Below the pieces are notes generated by a model, which saw nothing but the letters and a program-made list of their open reading frames with translations, was not told where the DNA came from and searched no databases. A program made the position numbers and the translations under genes. Below are positions 1 to 9,014 of a stretch of DNA of 64,000 nt, piece after piece (positions within the stretch are counted from its first letter, which is position 1; each line of letters starts with the position of its first letter). Source of the stretch: Lysobacteraceae bacterium (lineage in GTDB: Bacteria; Pseudomonadota; Gammaproteobacteria; Xanthomonadales; Xanthomonadaceae); the NCBI GenBank assembly GCA_023954075.1, contig JAMLIV010000007.1, positions 1-64,000 on the forward strand, read 5' to 3'.

Positions 1-35
1 CCATTGTAGCGCTCTCCCAGCTGAGCTATAGCCCC
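1..35 (-). tRNA. tRNA-Ala(GGC), 5' half, cut by window edge
   Basis: The reverse complement begins GGGGCTATAGCTCAGCTGGG, the usual start of bacterial tRNA-Ala. The seven-base acceptor strand, the D arm (GCTC...GAGC) and the 5' side of the anticodon stem are all visible. The window starts inside the anticodon, after its first two bases GG. With an alanine-type acceptor the anticodon is most likely GGC. The 3' half lies outside the window. Confidence 0.9.
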
Positions 36-159
36 ACATGCCGGAAAGACGCCCATTCTAGAGGGCGATCAGGGGTGCGTCAAGGGCTTTTGATCGGGGT
101 GATCGGGGCTGGTCGATCGAACGATCAGCCGGCCGGGCCACGGTGTCGGCCCGTTGCGG

Positions 160-678
160 TCAGCCCTCACCCGGCGCTTCGGCTGGTCCTTGCCGCTCGT
201 GGGTCCGGGGTGCCGTGTCGTGTTGCAGCGTGAAGGGCGAGTGCCCCTGCTCGCCGAGGTAGTCCAGCCACTTGCCGAGAAATGTGTTCATTCGCAGGCG
301 ATGGCCGAGCAGGGTGGCCGGCTCCGGGTACAGGCCGAGCGCATCCTGCCAGCGCTTGCCCACGTAGCAGTGCGTGACCTCCACCAGGCGCGCGTCGCGG
401 TAGAGCCGCAGGAAGGCCGATGGGTCGGGCTCGCCGGTCACGGGATCGCGCAGTGCGTAGGACAGCCGGAACAGGGTGGTGTAACGGTGTCGTTCGAGCA
501 CCTGCAGGTGTACGTCCAGGCCATCGTCGATGCTCGATCGCCAGTGTGGATGCAGGCCGTGCGGCTGGAACAGGCGCTCGAACCGGGCGAAGTTTTCCGC
601 GTACAGCCCCATCAGGTAGCCGAAGCGGCTGATGCGCGGGAAGGTCGTCGGGCGAGTGGGGGCGCGTAGCGAAGTCAT
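160..678 (-). CDS. DUF1249 family protein (YqiB-like)
   Basis: 172-residue cytosolic protein with the DUF1249 pattern: an N-terminal segment around NFARFERLFQPHG, a central strand-rich part with YTTLFRLS near residue 65, then a block near residues 90-105 (LRLYRDARLVEVTHCY). No signal peptide or membrane helix is seen, and the family has no established function. It begins 6 bases after the end of ppsR on the same strand, so the two are almost certainly co-transcribed. The usual yqiB context near nudF/cpdA is not present here. The proline-rich tail (after about residue 150) is probably disordered. Family assignment is fairly firm; role is unknown. Confidence 0.75.
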   Translation of the reverse strand: MTSLRAPTRPTTFPRISRFGYLMGLYAENFARFERLFQPHGLHPHWRSSIDDGLDVHLQVLERHRYTTLFRLSYALRDPVTGEPDPSAFLRLYRDARLVEVTHCYVGKRWQDALGLYPEPATLLGHRLRMNTFLGKWLDYLGEQGHSPFTLQHDTAPRTHERQGPAEAPGEG

Positions 679-684
679 GCGGCG

Positions 685-1506
685 TCAGAAGAGGTGTCGG
701 TCGATGTTGAAGTGGGACATCACCTTGCTCGCGATCTCCTCGATCGAGGTGTGGGTGGTGCTGAGCGAAGGCAGGTTTTCCTGCCGGAACAGGGCTTCGG
801 CGGCCTGGACTTCCCGCTGGCAGGTTTCCAGCTTCGCATAACGGCTGTCCGGGCGGCGCTGCTGGCGGATCTGGTGCAGGCGCACGGGGTCGATGGTCAG
901 GCCGAAGAGCTTGTGGCGGTGCAGCCGCAGGCGGCGCGGCAGCTCGCCGCCTTCGAGGTCCTCCTCGGTCAGCGGGTAGTTGGCGGCGCTGACGCCGAAG
1001 TGCAGCGCCAGGTACAGGCAGGTTGGCGTCTTGCCCGAGCGCGAAACGCCCACGAGGATCACGTCGGCCTCTTCGTAGTGCGGGGCCACGCCATCGTCGT
1101 GGCTGAGCGCATAGTTGGTGGCGTTGATGCGGGTCTCGTACTTGTCGTAATCGGTCATGCTGTGGGCGCGCCCCACCGAGGGTCGGCGCATGGAACCCAG
1201 CTCCGTTTCCAGCGGCAGGATGAAGGGCGCGAACACATCCATCATCAGCGCCCCGCTTTCGGCGAGCGCGGCGGAGATGGCGCTGTCCACCACGGTGTTG
1301 ACGATGATCGGGCGCAATCCGATGCGCTCGCCGGTTTCGCGCACGCGCTGCGCCGCCTGGCGCGCCTTGGACTCGGTATCGATGAACGGCAGGCGCTGGG
1401 TGGCGAACGCCACGTCGGGGAACTGGGTCAGGAGGCTGGTTCCGATGGTTTCGGCGGTGATGCCGGTGCCATCGGAGACGAAAAAGACGGGGCGCTGCGC
1501 GCTCAT
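685..1506 (-). CDS. ppsR: PEP synthase regulatory kinase/pyrophosphorylase PpsR
   Basis: 273 residues, normal length for the DUF299/PPSR family. The family inactivates PEP synthase by ADP-dependent threonine phosphorylation and reactivates it by Pi-dependent dephosphorylation. The N-terminus [13 protein letters not shown] and the P-loop [10 protein letters not shown] (residues 153-162) are both family hallmarks. It is transcribed divergently from its target ppsA, the common arrangement, so regulator and enzyme share the intergenic region 1507-1693. DUF1249 follows 6 bases downstream. ATG start at 1506. Confidence 0.95.
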   Translation of the reverse strand: MSAQRPVFFVSDGTGITAETIGTSLLTQFPDVAFATQRLPFIDTESKARQAAQRVRETGERIGLRPIIVNTVVDSAISAALAESGALMMDVFAPFILPLETELGSMRRPSVGRAHSMTDYDKYETRINATNYALSHDDGVAPHYEEADVILVGVSRSGKTPTCLYLALHFGVSAANYPLTEEDLEGGELPRRLRLHRHKLFGLTIDPVRLHQIRQQRRPDSRYAKLETCQREVQAAEALFRQENLPSLSTTHTSIEEIASKVMSHFNIDRHLF

Positions 1507-1623
1507 GCGGGGTCCTCGAAGGCGGATGGGGGCAGTGTATCGGGAGCGGCGGTACGCCTCGACGGTTCGGGACGCGTATCACATCCGCCCCGGAATGGGT
1601 GCGCCCGGGCCTGTTGCCAAGCC

Positions 1624-1652
1624 TTGTCAGTCCAGGTTGTGCCCCGCACAAT
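1624..1652 (+). promoter_or_regulatory. Predicted sigma-70 promoter of ppsA
   Basis: A -35 box TTGTCA (1624-1629) and a -10 box CACAAT (1647-1652) are separated by 17 bases. They lie 41 bases upstream of the ppsA GTG start, in the region shared with divergent ppsR. Five of six and four of six bases match consensus. Prediction from sequence only. Confidence 0.5.
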
Positions 1653-1693
1653 AACGGGTCCGACGCTTTACCCGTCCGTTCCGGAGCCAACGC

Positions 1694-4069
1694 GTGACTT
1701 CACACATCCTGTGGCTGCACGACCTGCGCCTGACCGACCTTGCCCAGGTGGGCGGCAAGAACTCCTCCCTTGGCGAAATGATCGGCAACCTGGCGCGGCT
1801 GGGCGTCTCGGTGCCCGGTGGATTTGCCACGACGGCGGATGCCTTCCGCGAGTTCATCGCGCACAACCACCTGCACGAGCGCATCTACGCGCGGCTGGCG
1901 GCTCTGGATGTCGAGGATGTGCCGGAGCTGATGAAGGCGGGTGCGGAAATCCGCGGCTGGGTGATCGACGCGCCGCTGCAGCCGGCGCTGGATGCGGCCA
2001 TCCGCGCGGCCTACGCGAGGCTGTGCGCCGACAACGGCGGCGGCGAAGTCTCGGTGGCGGTGCGCTCCTCGGCCACGGCGGAAGATCTGCCCGATGCGAG
2101 CTTCGCCGGCCAGCAGGAGACCTACCTCAACGTGACCGGTGCCGGCGACGTCGTGCACAAGGTCAAGGAGGTTTTCGCCAGCCTCTACAACGACCGCGCC
2201 ATCGCCTACCGCGTGCACCACGGTTTCAAGCACGAGGACGTGTTCCTGTCCGCCGGCGTGCAGCTGATGGTGCGCTCGGACATCGGTGCGTCGGGCGTGC
2301 TCTTCACGCTCGACACCGAATCGGGTTTCCGCGACGTGGTGTTCGTCACCGCCAGCTATGGCCTGGGCGAGACCGTGGTCCAGGGCGCGGTCAATCCCGA
2401 CGAGTTCTACGTCTACAAGCCCACGCTGCGTGCCGGCAAACAGGCCGTGGTGCGCCGTCAGATCGGCACCAAGCAGATCCGCATGGTCCATTCCGATACG
2501 GCGGGCGAGCGGGTGAAGATGGAGGACACGCCGCTGGAGCTGCGCCGTCGTTTTTCCATCACCGATGCCGAGGTCGAGGATCTGGCGCGGCAGTCGCTGA
2601 TCATCGAGGAGCACTACGGTCGCCCGATGGATATCGAGTGGGCCAAGGATGGGCACAGTGGCAAGCTCTTCATCGTGCAGGCGCGCCCGGAAACGGTGAA
2701 GTCGCGCGCCCGCGCCACGCAGATCGAGCGCTACAGCCTCAATGGCAAGAGCGAAGTACTGGCCCAGGGCCGCGCCATCGGCCAGAAGATCGGTGCCGGC
2801 ACCGCGCGCGTGGTGCGCTCGCTCGATGAAATGGCGAAGTTCCAGCCCGGCGACGTGCTGGTGGCCGACATGACCGACCCCGACTGGGAGCCGATCATGA
2901 AGCGCGCCGCCGCGATCGTCACCAACCGCGGCGGGCGCACCTGCCACGCCGCGATCATCGCGCGCGAGCTGGGCGTGCCGGCGGTGGTGGGCTGCGGCGA
3001 TGCCATGAGCACCATTCCCGACGGTGCCGAGGTCACGGTGTCCTGTGCCGAAGGCGACACCGGCCACATCTACGCCGGCAAGCTCGATTTCGAGGTGGCC
3101 ACGGCGGATCTGGAAAACATGCCGCCGGCACCGCTCAAGATCATGATGAACGTCGGCAACCCCGAGCGCGCCTTCGATTTTGCCCAGCTGCCCAATCAGG
3201 GCATCGGTTTGGCGCGGCTGGAGTTCATCATCGCGCGCCAGATCGGCATCCACCCGCGCGCGCTGCTGGAGTACGACAGGCAGCCGGCCGACATCAAGGC
3301 GAAGATCGACGAGATGAGCGCCGGCTATGCCGATCCGGTGTCGTTCTACGTGGATCGCCTGGCCGAAGGCATCGCCACCCTGACGGCAGCCTTTGCGCCC
3401 GACCCGGTGATCGTGCGGCTGTCGGACTTCAAGTCCAACGAATACGCCAACCTCGTGGCCGGCAGGCAGTACGAGCCGCACGAGGAAAACCCGATGATCG
3501 GCTTCCGCGGTGCCAGCCGCTACGTGCACCCGGAGTTCCGCGACTGCTTCGCGCTGGAATGCCGCGCGGTGAAGAAGGTGCGCGAGGACATGGGCCTGAC
3601 CAACTGCTGGGTCATGATTCCCTTCGTGCGCACCCTGGGTGAGGGCAAGGCGGTGGTCGAGACGCTCGCCGCCAACGGCCTCAAGCAGGGCGAGAACGGG
3701 CTCAAGGTCATCATGATGTGCGAGTTGCCGTCGAACGCGCTCCTGGCCGACGAGTTTCTCGACATCTTCGACGGCTTCTCGATCGGTTCCAACGACCTGA
3801 CCCAGCTCACCCTGGGCCTGGACCGTGATTCGGGCATCGTCGCCCACCTTTTCGACGAGCGCGATCCGGCGGTCAAGAAACTCTTTTCGATGGCGATCCA
3901 GACCGCCAAGCGCCGCGGCAAGTACGTGGGCATCTGCGGCCAGGGCCCGAGCGATCATCCCGACCTTGCCGAGTGGCTGATGGATGAGGGCATCGAATCG
4001 GTGTCGCTCAATCCCGACACCGTGGTCGATACCTGGCTGCGGCTGGCCAAGCTCAAGGCCGCGGGCTGA
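1694..4069 (+). CDS. ppsA: Phosphoenolpyruvate synthase
   Basis: 791 residues, the normal length. Converts pyruvate + ATP + H2O to PEP + AMP + Pi in gluconeogenesis. Domain order is an N-terminal ATP-grasp/pyruvate-binding domain ([10 protein letters not shown] at 20-29; [20 protein letters not shown] near 123-142), a swivelling phosphohistidine domain ([16 protein letters not shown]; catalytic His418), and a C-terminal PEP-utilising TIM barrel with the catalytic Cys near 748 in GICGQGPSD. The start is GTG 1694, with a GGAG-containing leader at about 1683. The threonine of GGRTCH (Thr416), two residues before the histidine, is the residue PpsR modifies in the family. It is monocistronic, with a strong hairpin just downstream. 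Confidence 0.97.
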   Translation: MTSHILWLHDLRLTDLAQVGGKNSSLGEMIGNLARLGVSVPGGFATTADAFREFIAHNHLHERIYARLAALDVEDVPELMKAGAEIRGWVIDAPLQPALDAAIRAAYARLCADNGGGEVSVAVRSSATAEDLPDASFAGQQETYLNVTGAGDVVHKVKEVFASLYNDRAIAYRVHHGFKHEDVFLSAGVQLMVRSDIGASGVLFTLDTESGFRDVVFVTASYGLGETVVQGAVNPDEFYVYKPTLRAGKQAVVRRQIGTKQIRMVHSDTAGERVKMEDTPLELRRRFSITDAEVEDLARQSLIIEEHYGRPMDIEWAKDGHSGKLFIVQARPETVKSRARATQIERYSLNGKSEVLAQGRAIGQKIGAGTARVVRSLDEMAKFQPGDVLVADMTDPDWEPIMKRAAAIVTNRGGRTCHAAIIARELGVPAVVGCGDAMSTIPDGAEVTVSCAEGDTGHIYAGKLDFEVATADLENMPPAPLKIMMNVGNPERAFDFAQLPNQGIGLARLEFIIARQIGIHPRALLEYDRQPADIKAKIDEMSAGYADPVSFYVDRLAEGIATLTAAFAPDPVIVRLSDFKSNEYANLVAGRQYEPHEENPMIGFRGASRYVHPEFRDCFALECRAVKKVREDMGLTNCWVMIPFVRTLGEGKAVVETLAANGLKQGENGLKVIMMCELPSNALLADEFLDIFDGFSIGSNDLTQLTLGLDRDSGIVAHLFDERDPAVKKLFSMAIQTAKRRGKYVGICGQGPSDHPDLAEWLMDEGIESVSLNPDTVVDTWLRLAKLKAAG

Positions 4070-4094
4070 GGTCGCGCAGGCGCGCTGCATGAGA

Positions 4095-4124
4095 CGGAAC
4101 GGGCACGGCGGGGTGCCCGTTCCG
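4095..4124 (+). terminator. Hairpin terminator after ppsA
   Basis: Perfect 12-bp stem (CGGAACGGGCAC / GTGCCCGTTCCG) with a 6-base loop, 25 bases after the ppsA stop. Only a short T run (GGTTT) follows. It lies between the convergent ppsA and GNAT genes and may serve both. Confidence 0.65.
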
Positions 4125-4153
4125 GTTTGCGCTGTGGGGGGTGGCCGGATGCT

Positions 4154-4594
4154 TCAGGCGTCCAGCGTCAACACGAGGTGTGTCGTGCCGGCTTCGATGC
4201 AATCGAGGCGGAACCCGAGGCGCAGATAGAGCGCCTGTGCCGGATTTTCCTCGTAGACCCGCAGCCGCAGGTGACGGTAGCCGCGCGCCGCCGCCAGCCG
4301 TGCCGCCTGCCGCACCGCCCAGGTGCCGATGCCGCGGCGCTGCAGCGCGGGCAGAATCTGGAGATCGCGCAGGCCCAGCGCGTCGGCCTCGGGTGTCAGG
4401 CGCAGCATCCCGGCGATGTGCCCGTCGGCCTCGATGACCAGGTTTTCGAAAGCTTCCCAGCTCGCCTGGAAGCGCGCCGGCTCCCACGCGATGCCGCGCG
4501 CGGCCAGATAGGGTGCCATGTTCGCGCGGCCGAGCGCTTCGCAAAAGCCGCGTTCGCTGTCCGTTGCCGCCCGCAGCGCGAGTGCAAGCGCCAT
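4154..4594 (-). CDS. GNAT-family N-acetyltransferase
   Basis: 146 residues covering one GNAT fold. The acetyl-CoA pyrophosphate-binding motif A is seen at about 76-92 (LQILPALQRRGIGTWAV, with Q/R-x-x-G-x-G). The C-terminal motif YEENPAQALYLRLGFR resembles the NxxAxxLYxxxGF signature of the family. The substrate cannot be named. It starts 13 bases after the end of the upstream trans-sulfuration enzyme gene on the same strand, so it is probably the second gene of that operon and may act on an amino-acid-related substrate (inference). Confidence 0.85.
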   Translation of the reverse strand: MALALALRAATDSERGFCEALGRANMAPYLAARGIAWEPARFQASWEAFENLVIEADGHIAGMLRLTPEADALGLRDLQILPALQRRGIGTWAVRQAARLAAARGYRHLRLRVYEENPAQALYLRLGFRLDCIEAGTTHLVLTLDA

Positions 4595-4607
4595 GACGCG
4601 CGCCGAT

Positions 4608-5774
4608 TCAGTCGGCCAGCGCCTGCGCGAGGTCTTCCCACAGGTCTTCGACGTGCTCGATGCCGACCGACAGGCGCAGCAGGCCCGGAGTGATGCCGGC
4701 GGCGGCGCGGGCGGCTTCGGGCACCATGCGGTGGGTGAGGCCGGCCGGATGCTGGATCAGGCTGTCGGTGGAGCCCAGACTGACGGCGGCGGTCATCACC
4801 TTGACCCGCGCCATGGCGCGCGCCGCAGCGTCGTGGCCGCCGCGCAGGTCGAAGGACATCAGCGAGCCGGGACCGGACATCTGCGTGCCGACCAGGTGGC
4901 CGCCGCGCGCGCCGGGCAGGCCGGGATAGAACATCCTGGACACCGCCGGATGCGCGGCCAGGCGGGACGCCAGTTCCCGCGCATTGGCCTGCGCGGCCTC
5001 GACCCGTAGCGTGAGTGTGGGCAGGCCGCGGTGCAGCAGGTAGGCGGCGAGGGGATGCAGCAGCGCGCCGGTGGTGGCGCGCAGGGTGCGCAATTCGGCG
5101 GCGTGGGCTTCATCGCAGCAGACCACGCCGGCGATCACGTCGCCGTGACCGCCGAGGAACTTGGTGGCGCTGTGCCAGACGTAGGTGGCGCCCAGCTCCG
5201 CCGGGCGCTGCAGCACCGGGGTGGCGAAGGTGGAGTCCACCAGTACGGGTACTGCGCCGGCGGCGGCGACCGTGGCGCGGATGTCGATGAGGTCCAGCGT
5301 CGGGTTGGACGGGGTTTCGATGACGACCAGGGCGGTGTCGGGGCGCAGGCGCGCGGCGATCTGGCCGGCGTCGGTGATGAATTCGGCTTCCACGCCGCAC
5401 AGGCCGCTGCCCAGGAGGTGATCGGAGGTGCCGTACAGCGGCCGTACCACGAGCACGTGGCGGCCGTGCCGGCTGCGCGCCATCAGTACGGCGGCAAGCG
5501 CGGCCATGCCCGAGGCGTAGGCCACGCAGGCCTGCGTGCCTTCCAGCGCCGCGATGGCGCTTTCGGTGCGCGCCACCGTGGGATTGTGCAGCCGGGCATA
5601 GATCGGGTTGGCGGCGCTGGGTTCGCCGGCGATCAGCGCGTCGAAGCTGGCGCTGCCGGTATCCAGGTCCGGAATCGGATAGGTGGTGGAGAGATCGATC
5701 GGCGGCGCGTGCACGCACAGACGGCTGAAGTCGTCGCGGCCGGCGTGGACGGCAGTGGTCTGGAAGCGGGGCAT
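4608..5774 (-). CDS. Trans-sulfuration family PLP enzyme (Cys/Met metabolism)
   Basis: 388 residues, typical of the Cys/Met metabolism PLP family (cystathionine gamma-synthase, beta- and gamma-lyases, methionine gamma-lyase). The N-terminal TTAVHAGRD and RLHNPTVARTESAIAALEG, the cofactor loop ETPSNPTLDLID, and the Schiff-base Lys205 in HSATKFLGGHGDV are all present. Which member it is cannot be settled by eye. The divergent Lrp/AsnC regulator would suit an amino-acid-inducible lyase such as methionine gamma-lyase, but a synthase is also possible. The intergenic region to the regulator is only 60 bases. Confidence 0.85.
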   Translation of the reverse strand: MPRFQTTAVHAGRDDFSRLCVHAPPIDLSTTYPIPDLDTGSASFDALIAGEPSAANPIYARLHNPTVARTESAIAALEGTQACVAYASGMAALAAVLMARSRHGRHVLVVRPLYGTSDHLLGSGLCGVEAEFITDAGQIAARLRPDTALVVIETPSNPTLDLIDIRATVAAAGAVPVLVDSTFATPVLQRPAELGATYVWHSATKFLGGHGDVIAGVVCCDEAHAAELRTLRATTGALLHPLAAYLLHRGLPTLTLRVEAAQANARELASRLAAHPAVSRMFYPGLPGARGGHLVGTQMSGPGSLMSFDLRGGHDAAARAMARVKVMTAAVSLGSTDSLIQHPAGLTHRMVPEAARAAAGITPGLLRLSVGIEHVEDLWEDLAQALAD

Positions 5775-5834
5775 GGCGAACTCCCTGGCGGTATTTGCCG
5801 GATATGCTAGAACCTCATTCGGCGCAGGGACACC

Positions 5835-6344
5835 GTGCCGCAGGATATTTCCTTATCGGCCCATCGGACCATGCTCGATCGAATCGACTACGCGCTTTTG
5901 CGCCTGCTGCGGAAGAATGCGCGGCTGCCCAACAAGGATCTGGCCGAACGGGTCGGCATCGCGCCCTCCACCGCGCTGGAGCGCGTGCGCAGGATGCGCG
6001 AGGAGAAGGTACTGCTGGGCTACCACGCCGAGATCGCGCCCGAGGCCATCGGCGTAGGGCTGCAGGCGATGGTGTCGGTACGTCTGGCGCGGCATTCGCG
6101 CGCGCTGGTGGACGGTTTCCACCGGCACCTGCTGTCGCTGCCCGAGGTGATGGCCTGCTACCACGTTGCCGGTGCCGATGATTTCCTCGCGCACGTTGGC
6201 GTGCGCGACAGCGAACACCTGCGCAGCTTCACCTTGAGCGCGTTCACCGAGCGCGAGGAAGTGGCGCACATCGAGACGCGGCTGATTTTCGAGTTCCGGC
6301 GCAACGTGGATCTGCCGCCCGGTGCGCCGGGTGAGGCGGAGTGA
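5835..6344 (+). CDS. Lrp/AsnC-family transcriptional regulator
   Basis: 169 residues: an N-terminal winged HTH (about 15-70, with NKDLAERVGIAPSTALERVR as recognition region) followed by a RAM/AsnC ligand-binding domain (about 80-160). The start is taken as GTG 5835 because AGGGA sits 6 bases upstream; ATG 5871 is an alternative that would still keep the HTH. The divergent orientation over a short shared promoter region suggests it controls the PLP enzyme and itself. The effector is probably an amino acid (family knowledge). Confidence 0.9.
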   Translation: MPQDISLSAHRTMLDRIDYALLRLLRKNARLPNKDLAERVGIAPSTALERVRRMREEKVLLGYHAEIAPEAIGVGLQAMVSVRLARHSRALVDGFHRHLLSLPEVMACYHVAGADDFLAHVGVRDSEHLRSFTLSAFTEREEVAHIETRLIFEFRRNVDLPPGAPGEAE

Positions 6345-6368
6345 GCGACCCCGCCGCGCGATCGCGCT

Positions 6369-6770
6369 TCAGTCGATGCCGTGCCGCAGCCAGTTGATCG
6401 CTTGGCCCTCGTCGCCGAATACCGTCGCGACGATGCCCTGGTCGCGTGCGCGCATGGCGATGAGCTCCTGCACCGAGCGGTTGTCCACGCCGCGATCCAC
6501 GAATGCCACCCGACAGCCGGCGAGATCGAGCTTCAGGAGTTCGTCGGCCATGCTCAGGGTCACGTCTGCATGCGTGCTATCGGCGAGGTTCTCGACGACC
6601 AGCAGCCGCGTGGCGCCGAGGCGGAGCCGTTCTTGGACGATGGCCTTCCAGTAGGCGATGGAGACATCGAAGCTGTCGTGCGGGCCTTCCACCTGCGCGC
6701 GCAGGACGCCCGACACGAAGCTGAAATGGATCTCGAAACCATTTCCGAGGTAAACGTGTCTGGAGCTCAA
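6369..6770 (-). CDS. STAS/SpoIIAA-like hypothetical protein
   Basis: Up to 133 residues. The alternating strands and helices, the LLVVEN strand near 57 and the C-terminal VFGDEGQAINWL resemble SpoIIAA-like STAS proteins, whose last helix commonly carries an FxDxxxAxxWL pattern. No enzymatic motif, signal peptide or membrane segment is visible. The longest frame begins at a TTG (6770) without a good ribosome site; an in-frame GTG around residue 20 is an alternative, so the N-terminus is uncertain. It ends 24 bases from the convergent Lrp gene. A 12-bp palindrome (GCGCGATCGCGC, 6356-6367) lies between them. Confidence 0.55.
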   Translation of the reverse strand: MSSRHVYLGNGFEIHFSFVSGVLRAQVEGPHDSFDVSIAYWKAIVQERLRLGATRLLVVENLADSTHADVTLSMADELLKLDLAGCRVAFVDRGVDNRSVQELIAMRARDQGIVATVFGDEGQAINWLRHGID

Positions 6771-6882
6771 GGGCGGGCGGCCACGGCAGGTGTGGAGTGA
6801 GCATGGGCGTCATCGCGGCAGCGCCGCCGACGTCCGTTCATGGCCGCACTATGCCCCAAACAGGGTACGACTGAGAACCCCG

Positions 6883-8400
6883 TCACAGGATCTTCAGCGG
6901 AATCCCCGCGATCCGCGCCTGCCATTCGCGCGGGCCGGTCTCGTGCACCGACGTGCCCTGAGAATCCACTGCAACAGTGACCGGCATGTCCTTGACTTCA
7001 AACTCGTAAATGGCCTCCATGCCCAAGTCCTCGAAGCCCGCCACGCGGGCTGCGCGGATCGCCTTGGAGACCAGATAGGCCGCGCCACCCACCGCCATCA
7101 GGTACACCGACTGGTGCTTGCGGATGGCATCCAGCGCCACCGGGCCGCGCTCGGCCTTGCCGATCATGCCCAGCAGGCCGGTAGCGCCGAGCACCTGGTC
7201 GGTGAACTTGTCCATGCGGGTGGCGGTGGTCGGGCCGGCCGGCCCGACGACTTCGTCGCGCACCGGATCGACCGGGCCGACGTAGTAGATGAAGCGCCCC
7301 GCCAGATCGACCGGCAGCGGCTCGCCGCGGTTGAGCATGTCCACCATGCGCTTGTGGGCGGCATCGCGGCCGGTGAGCATCCTGCCGTTGAGCAGCAGCA
7401 CCTCGCCCGGCTTGAAGGTCTGCACTTCCTCGCGGGTGATCGTGTCCAGGTTCACCCGGCGCGCGTTCTGCGGGCTGTAGGTGAGCGTGGGCCAGTCTTC
7501 CAGCGAGGGCGGATCGAGTGCCACCGGGCCGCTGCCGTCCAGGGTGAAATGGGCGTGGCGGGTGGCCGCGCAGTTGGGGATCAGCGCCACCGGCAGGTTG
7601 GCGGCATGGGTCGGGAAGTCCTTGATCTTGACGTCCAGCACCGTGGTCAGCCCGCCCAGGCCCTGCGCGCCGATGCCCAGCGCGTTGACTTTCTCGAACA
7701 GCTCGATGCGCATTTCCTCGATACGATTCTGCGGGCCGCGCGCGATCAGCGCCTGGATGTCGATTTCCTCCATCAGCGACTCCTTGGCCAGCAGCATCGC
7801 CTTCTCGGCGGTGCCGCCGATGCCGATGCCGAGCATGCCCGGCGGGCACCAGCCGGCGCCCATGGTCGGCACGGTCTTGAGCACCCAGTCGACGATGGAG
7901 TCGGACGGATTGAGCATCGCGAACTTCGATTTGGCCTCGGAGCCGCCGCCCTTGGCCGCCACGATCACGTCGAGTTTGTCGCCGGCGACGATCTTGACGT
8001 TGATGACGCAGGGCGTGTTGTCTTTCGTGTTGATGCGCTTGCCGGCCGGATCGGCCAGCACGCTGGCGCGCAGCCTGTTGTCGGGGTCGAGGTAGGCGCG
8101 GCGCACGCCCTCGTTGACCGCATCTTCCAGCGAGCCGGTGAAGCCTTCCCAGCGCACGTCCATGCCCACTTCCAGGAACACCGTGACGATGCCGGTGTCC
8201 TGGCAGATCGGGCGGTGGCCTTCGGCGCACATGCGCGAATTGATCAGGATCTGCGCCATCGCGTCCTTGGCCGCCGGCGATTCCTCGCGCTCCCAGGCGG
8301 CGGTGACGGCCTTGATGAAATCGACCGGATGGTAGTAGCTGATGTACTGCAGCGCGTCGGCGACGGACTGGATCAGGTCTTGCTGCTTGATGGAGGTCAC
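6883..8400 (-). CDS. Fumarate hydratase class I (iron-sulfur)
   Basis: 505 residues from the GTG at 8400. Converts fumarate to malate in the TCA cycle. It has both fused halves of the class I enzyme. The three [4Fe-4S] cysteines are seen in ICQDTG, GAGWCPPGMLG and NCAATRHAHF. The C-terminal half carries GPTTATRMDKFT and the GGAAYL segment. The frame extends to a TTG at 8499, but GTG 8400 (VTSIKQQDLIQ) gives the usual family start. It is divergent from the TerB-like gene. No class II enzyme (fumC) is seen nearby. The symbol is left blank because fumA, fumB and a generic name are not distinguishable. Confidence 0.95.
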   Translation of the reverse strand: MTSIKQQDLIQSVADALQYISYYHPVDFIKAVTAAWEREESPAAKDAMAQILINSRMCAEGHRPICQDTGIVTVFLEVGMDVRWEGFTGSLEDAVNEGVRRAYLDPDNRLRASVLADPAGKRINTKDNTPCVINVKIVAGDKLDVIVAAKGGGSEAKSKFAMLNPSDSIVDWVLKTVPTMGAGWCPPGMLGIGIGGTAEKAMLLAKESLMEEIDIQALIARGPQNRIEEMRIELFEKVNALGIGAQGLGGLTTVLDVKIKDFPTHAANLPVALIPNCAATRHAHFTLDGSGPVALDPPSLEDWPTLTYSPQNARRVNLDTITREEVQTFKPGEVLLLNGRMLTGRDAAHKRMVDMLNRGEPLPVDLAGRFIYYVGPVDPVRDEVVGPAGPTTATRMDKFTDQVLGATGLLGMIGKAERGPVALDAIRKHQSVYLMAVGGAAYLVSKAIRAARVAGFEDLGMEAIYEFEVKDMPVTVAVDSQGTSVHETGPREWQARIAGIPLKIL

Positions 8401-8528
8401 GGCTGCCGGAGTGGTGGCTTTTGGGGCCGGGGAGTTTACGATGGCGGCGCGCGCCGGGGCACCCCACTTTCGTGCAAGGCAGGCCGGATCGGTGCGCAAG
8501 GCCTGCCCCAGACCATGGAGAATGCAAT

Positions 8529-9014
8529 ATGGCTTCCGAGGAATCCGGTGCCGGCTTCACCGGCATCCTGCGCGACCTGCGCAGCGCGGTGGGTGAACTG
8601 TTCACCGGCGGCAAGCTGCCCAAGGAGCGCGAACTGCCGGTCGAGGTGCTGTTCGCGCTGATCGGCTATGTCGCCAAGGCCGACAGCATCGTGACCAGCC
8701 ACGAGGCCGAGTTCGTCAACGCGGTGATGAAGGACATGGACCTTCCCAGCGGCGGTCTGGCGCTGGCCAATGCGGCCTTCGAGCGCGGGCGGCTGCGCCA
8801 GATCGACCTGGCACACGAGGCGCGCCGCATCCAGGAGCTTTACCCGGCCGGTTCCAGCGAACTGCTGCACTGGCTGGATGTCCTGGTGGGTGTGGCCATG
8901 GCCGACGGCCGCCTCTTTCCGCGCGAGCGCGCCACGCTGGAGGAAGTCGGCGCGGCGCTGGGCTTCAGCGGTGAAACGGTGCGGCTGCGCCTGGCGGAAG
9001 TCGGCGCGCGTTGA
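8529..9014 (+). CDS. TerB/DjlA-N-like protein
   Basis: 161 residues. Contains a TerB-type helical domain (about 30-155) with the acidic repeats ALIGYVAKADSIVTSHEAEF and VAMADGRLFPRERATLEEVG, the two internally repeated metal-binding-like motifs of this family. It resembles the N-terminal part of the DjlA co-chaperone but has no J domain. The start is ATG 8529, with GGAG 8 bases upstream; a longer frame from 8421 has no ribosome site. Its stop overlaps the TTG start of the following ABC transporter, so the two are translationally coupled. Function is unknown; a membrane-stress or envelope role is only a guess. Confidence 0.75.
   Translation: MASEESGAGFTGILRDLRSAVGELFTGGKLPKERELPVEVLFALIGYVAKADSIVTSHEAEFVNAVMKDMDLPSGGLALANAAFERGRLRQIDLAHEARRIQELYPAGSSELLHWLDVLVGVAMADGRLFPRERATLEEVGAALGFSGETVRLRLAEVGAR

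Noticed and set aside
694-2829. Very long open frame antisense to ppsR and running into ppsA in another frame
   Set aside because: The protein is Arg/Ala/Gly-rich with no domain, and it overlaps two well-supported genes. Stop-poor antisense frames are expected at this GC content; the same applies to the long antisense frames under glnD, eno, the nuo genes and others.
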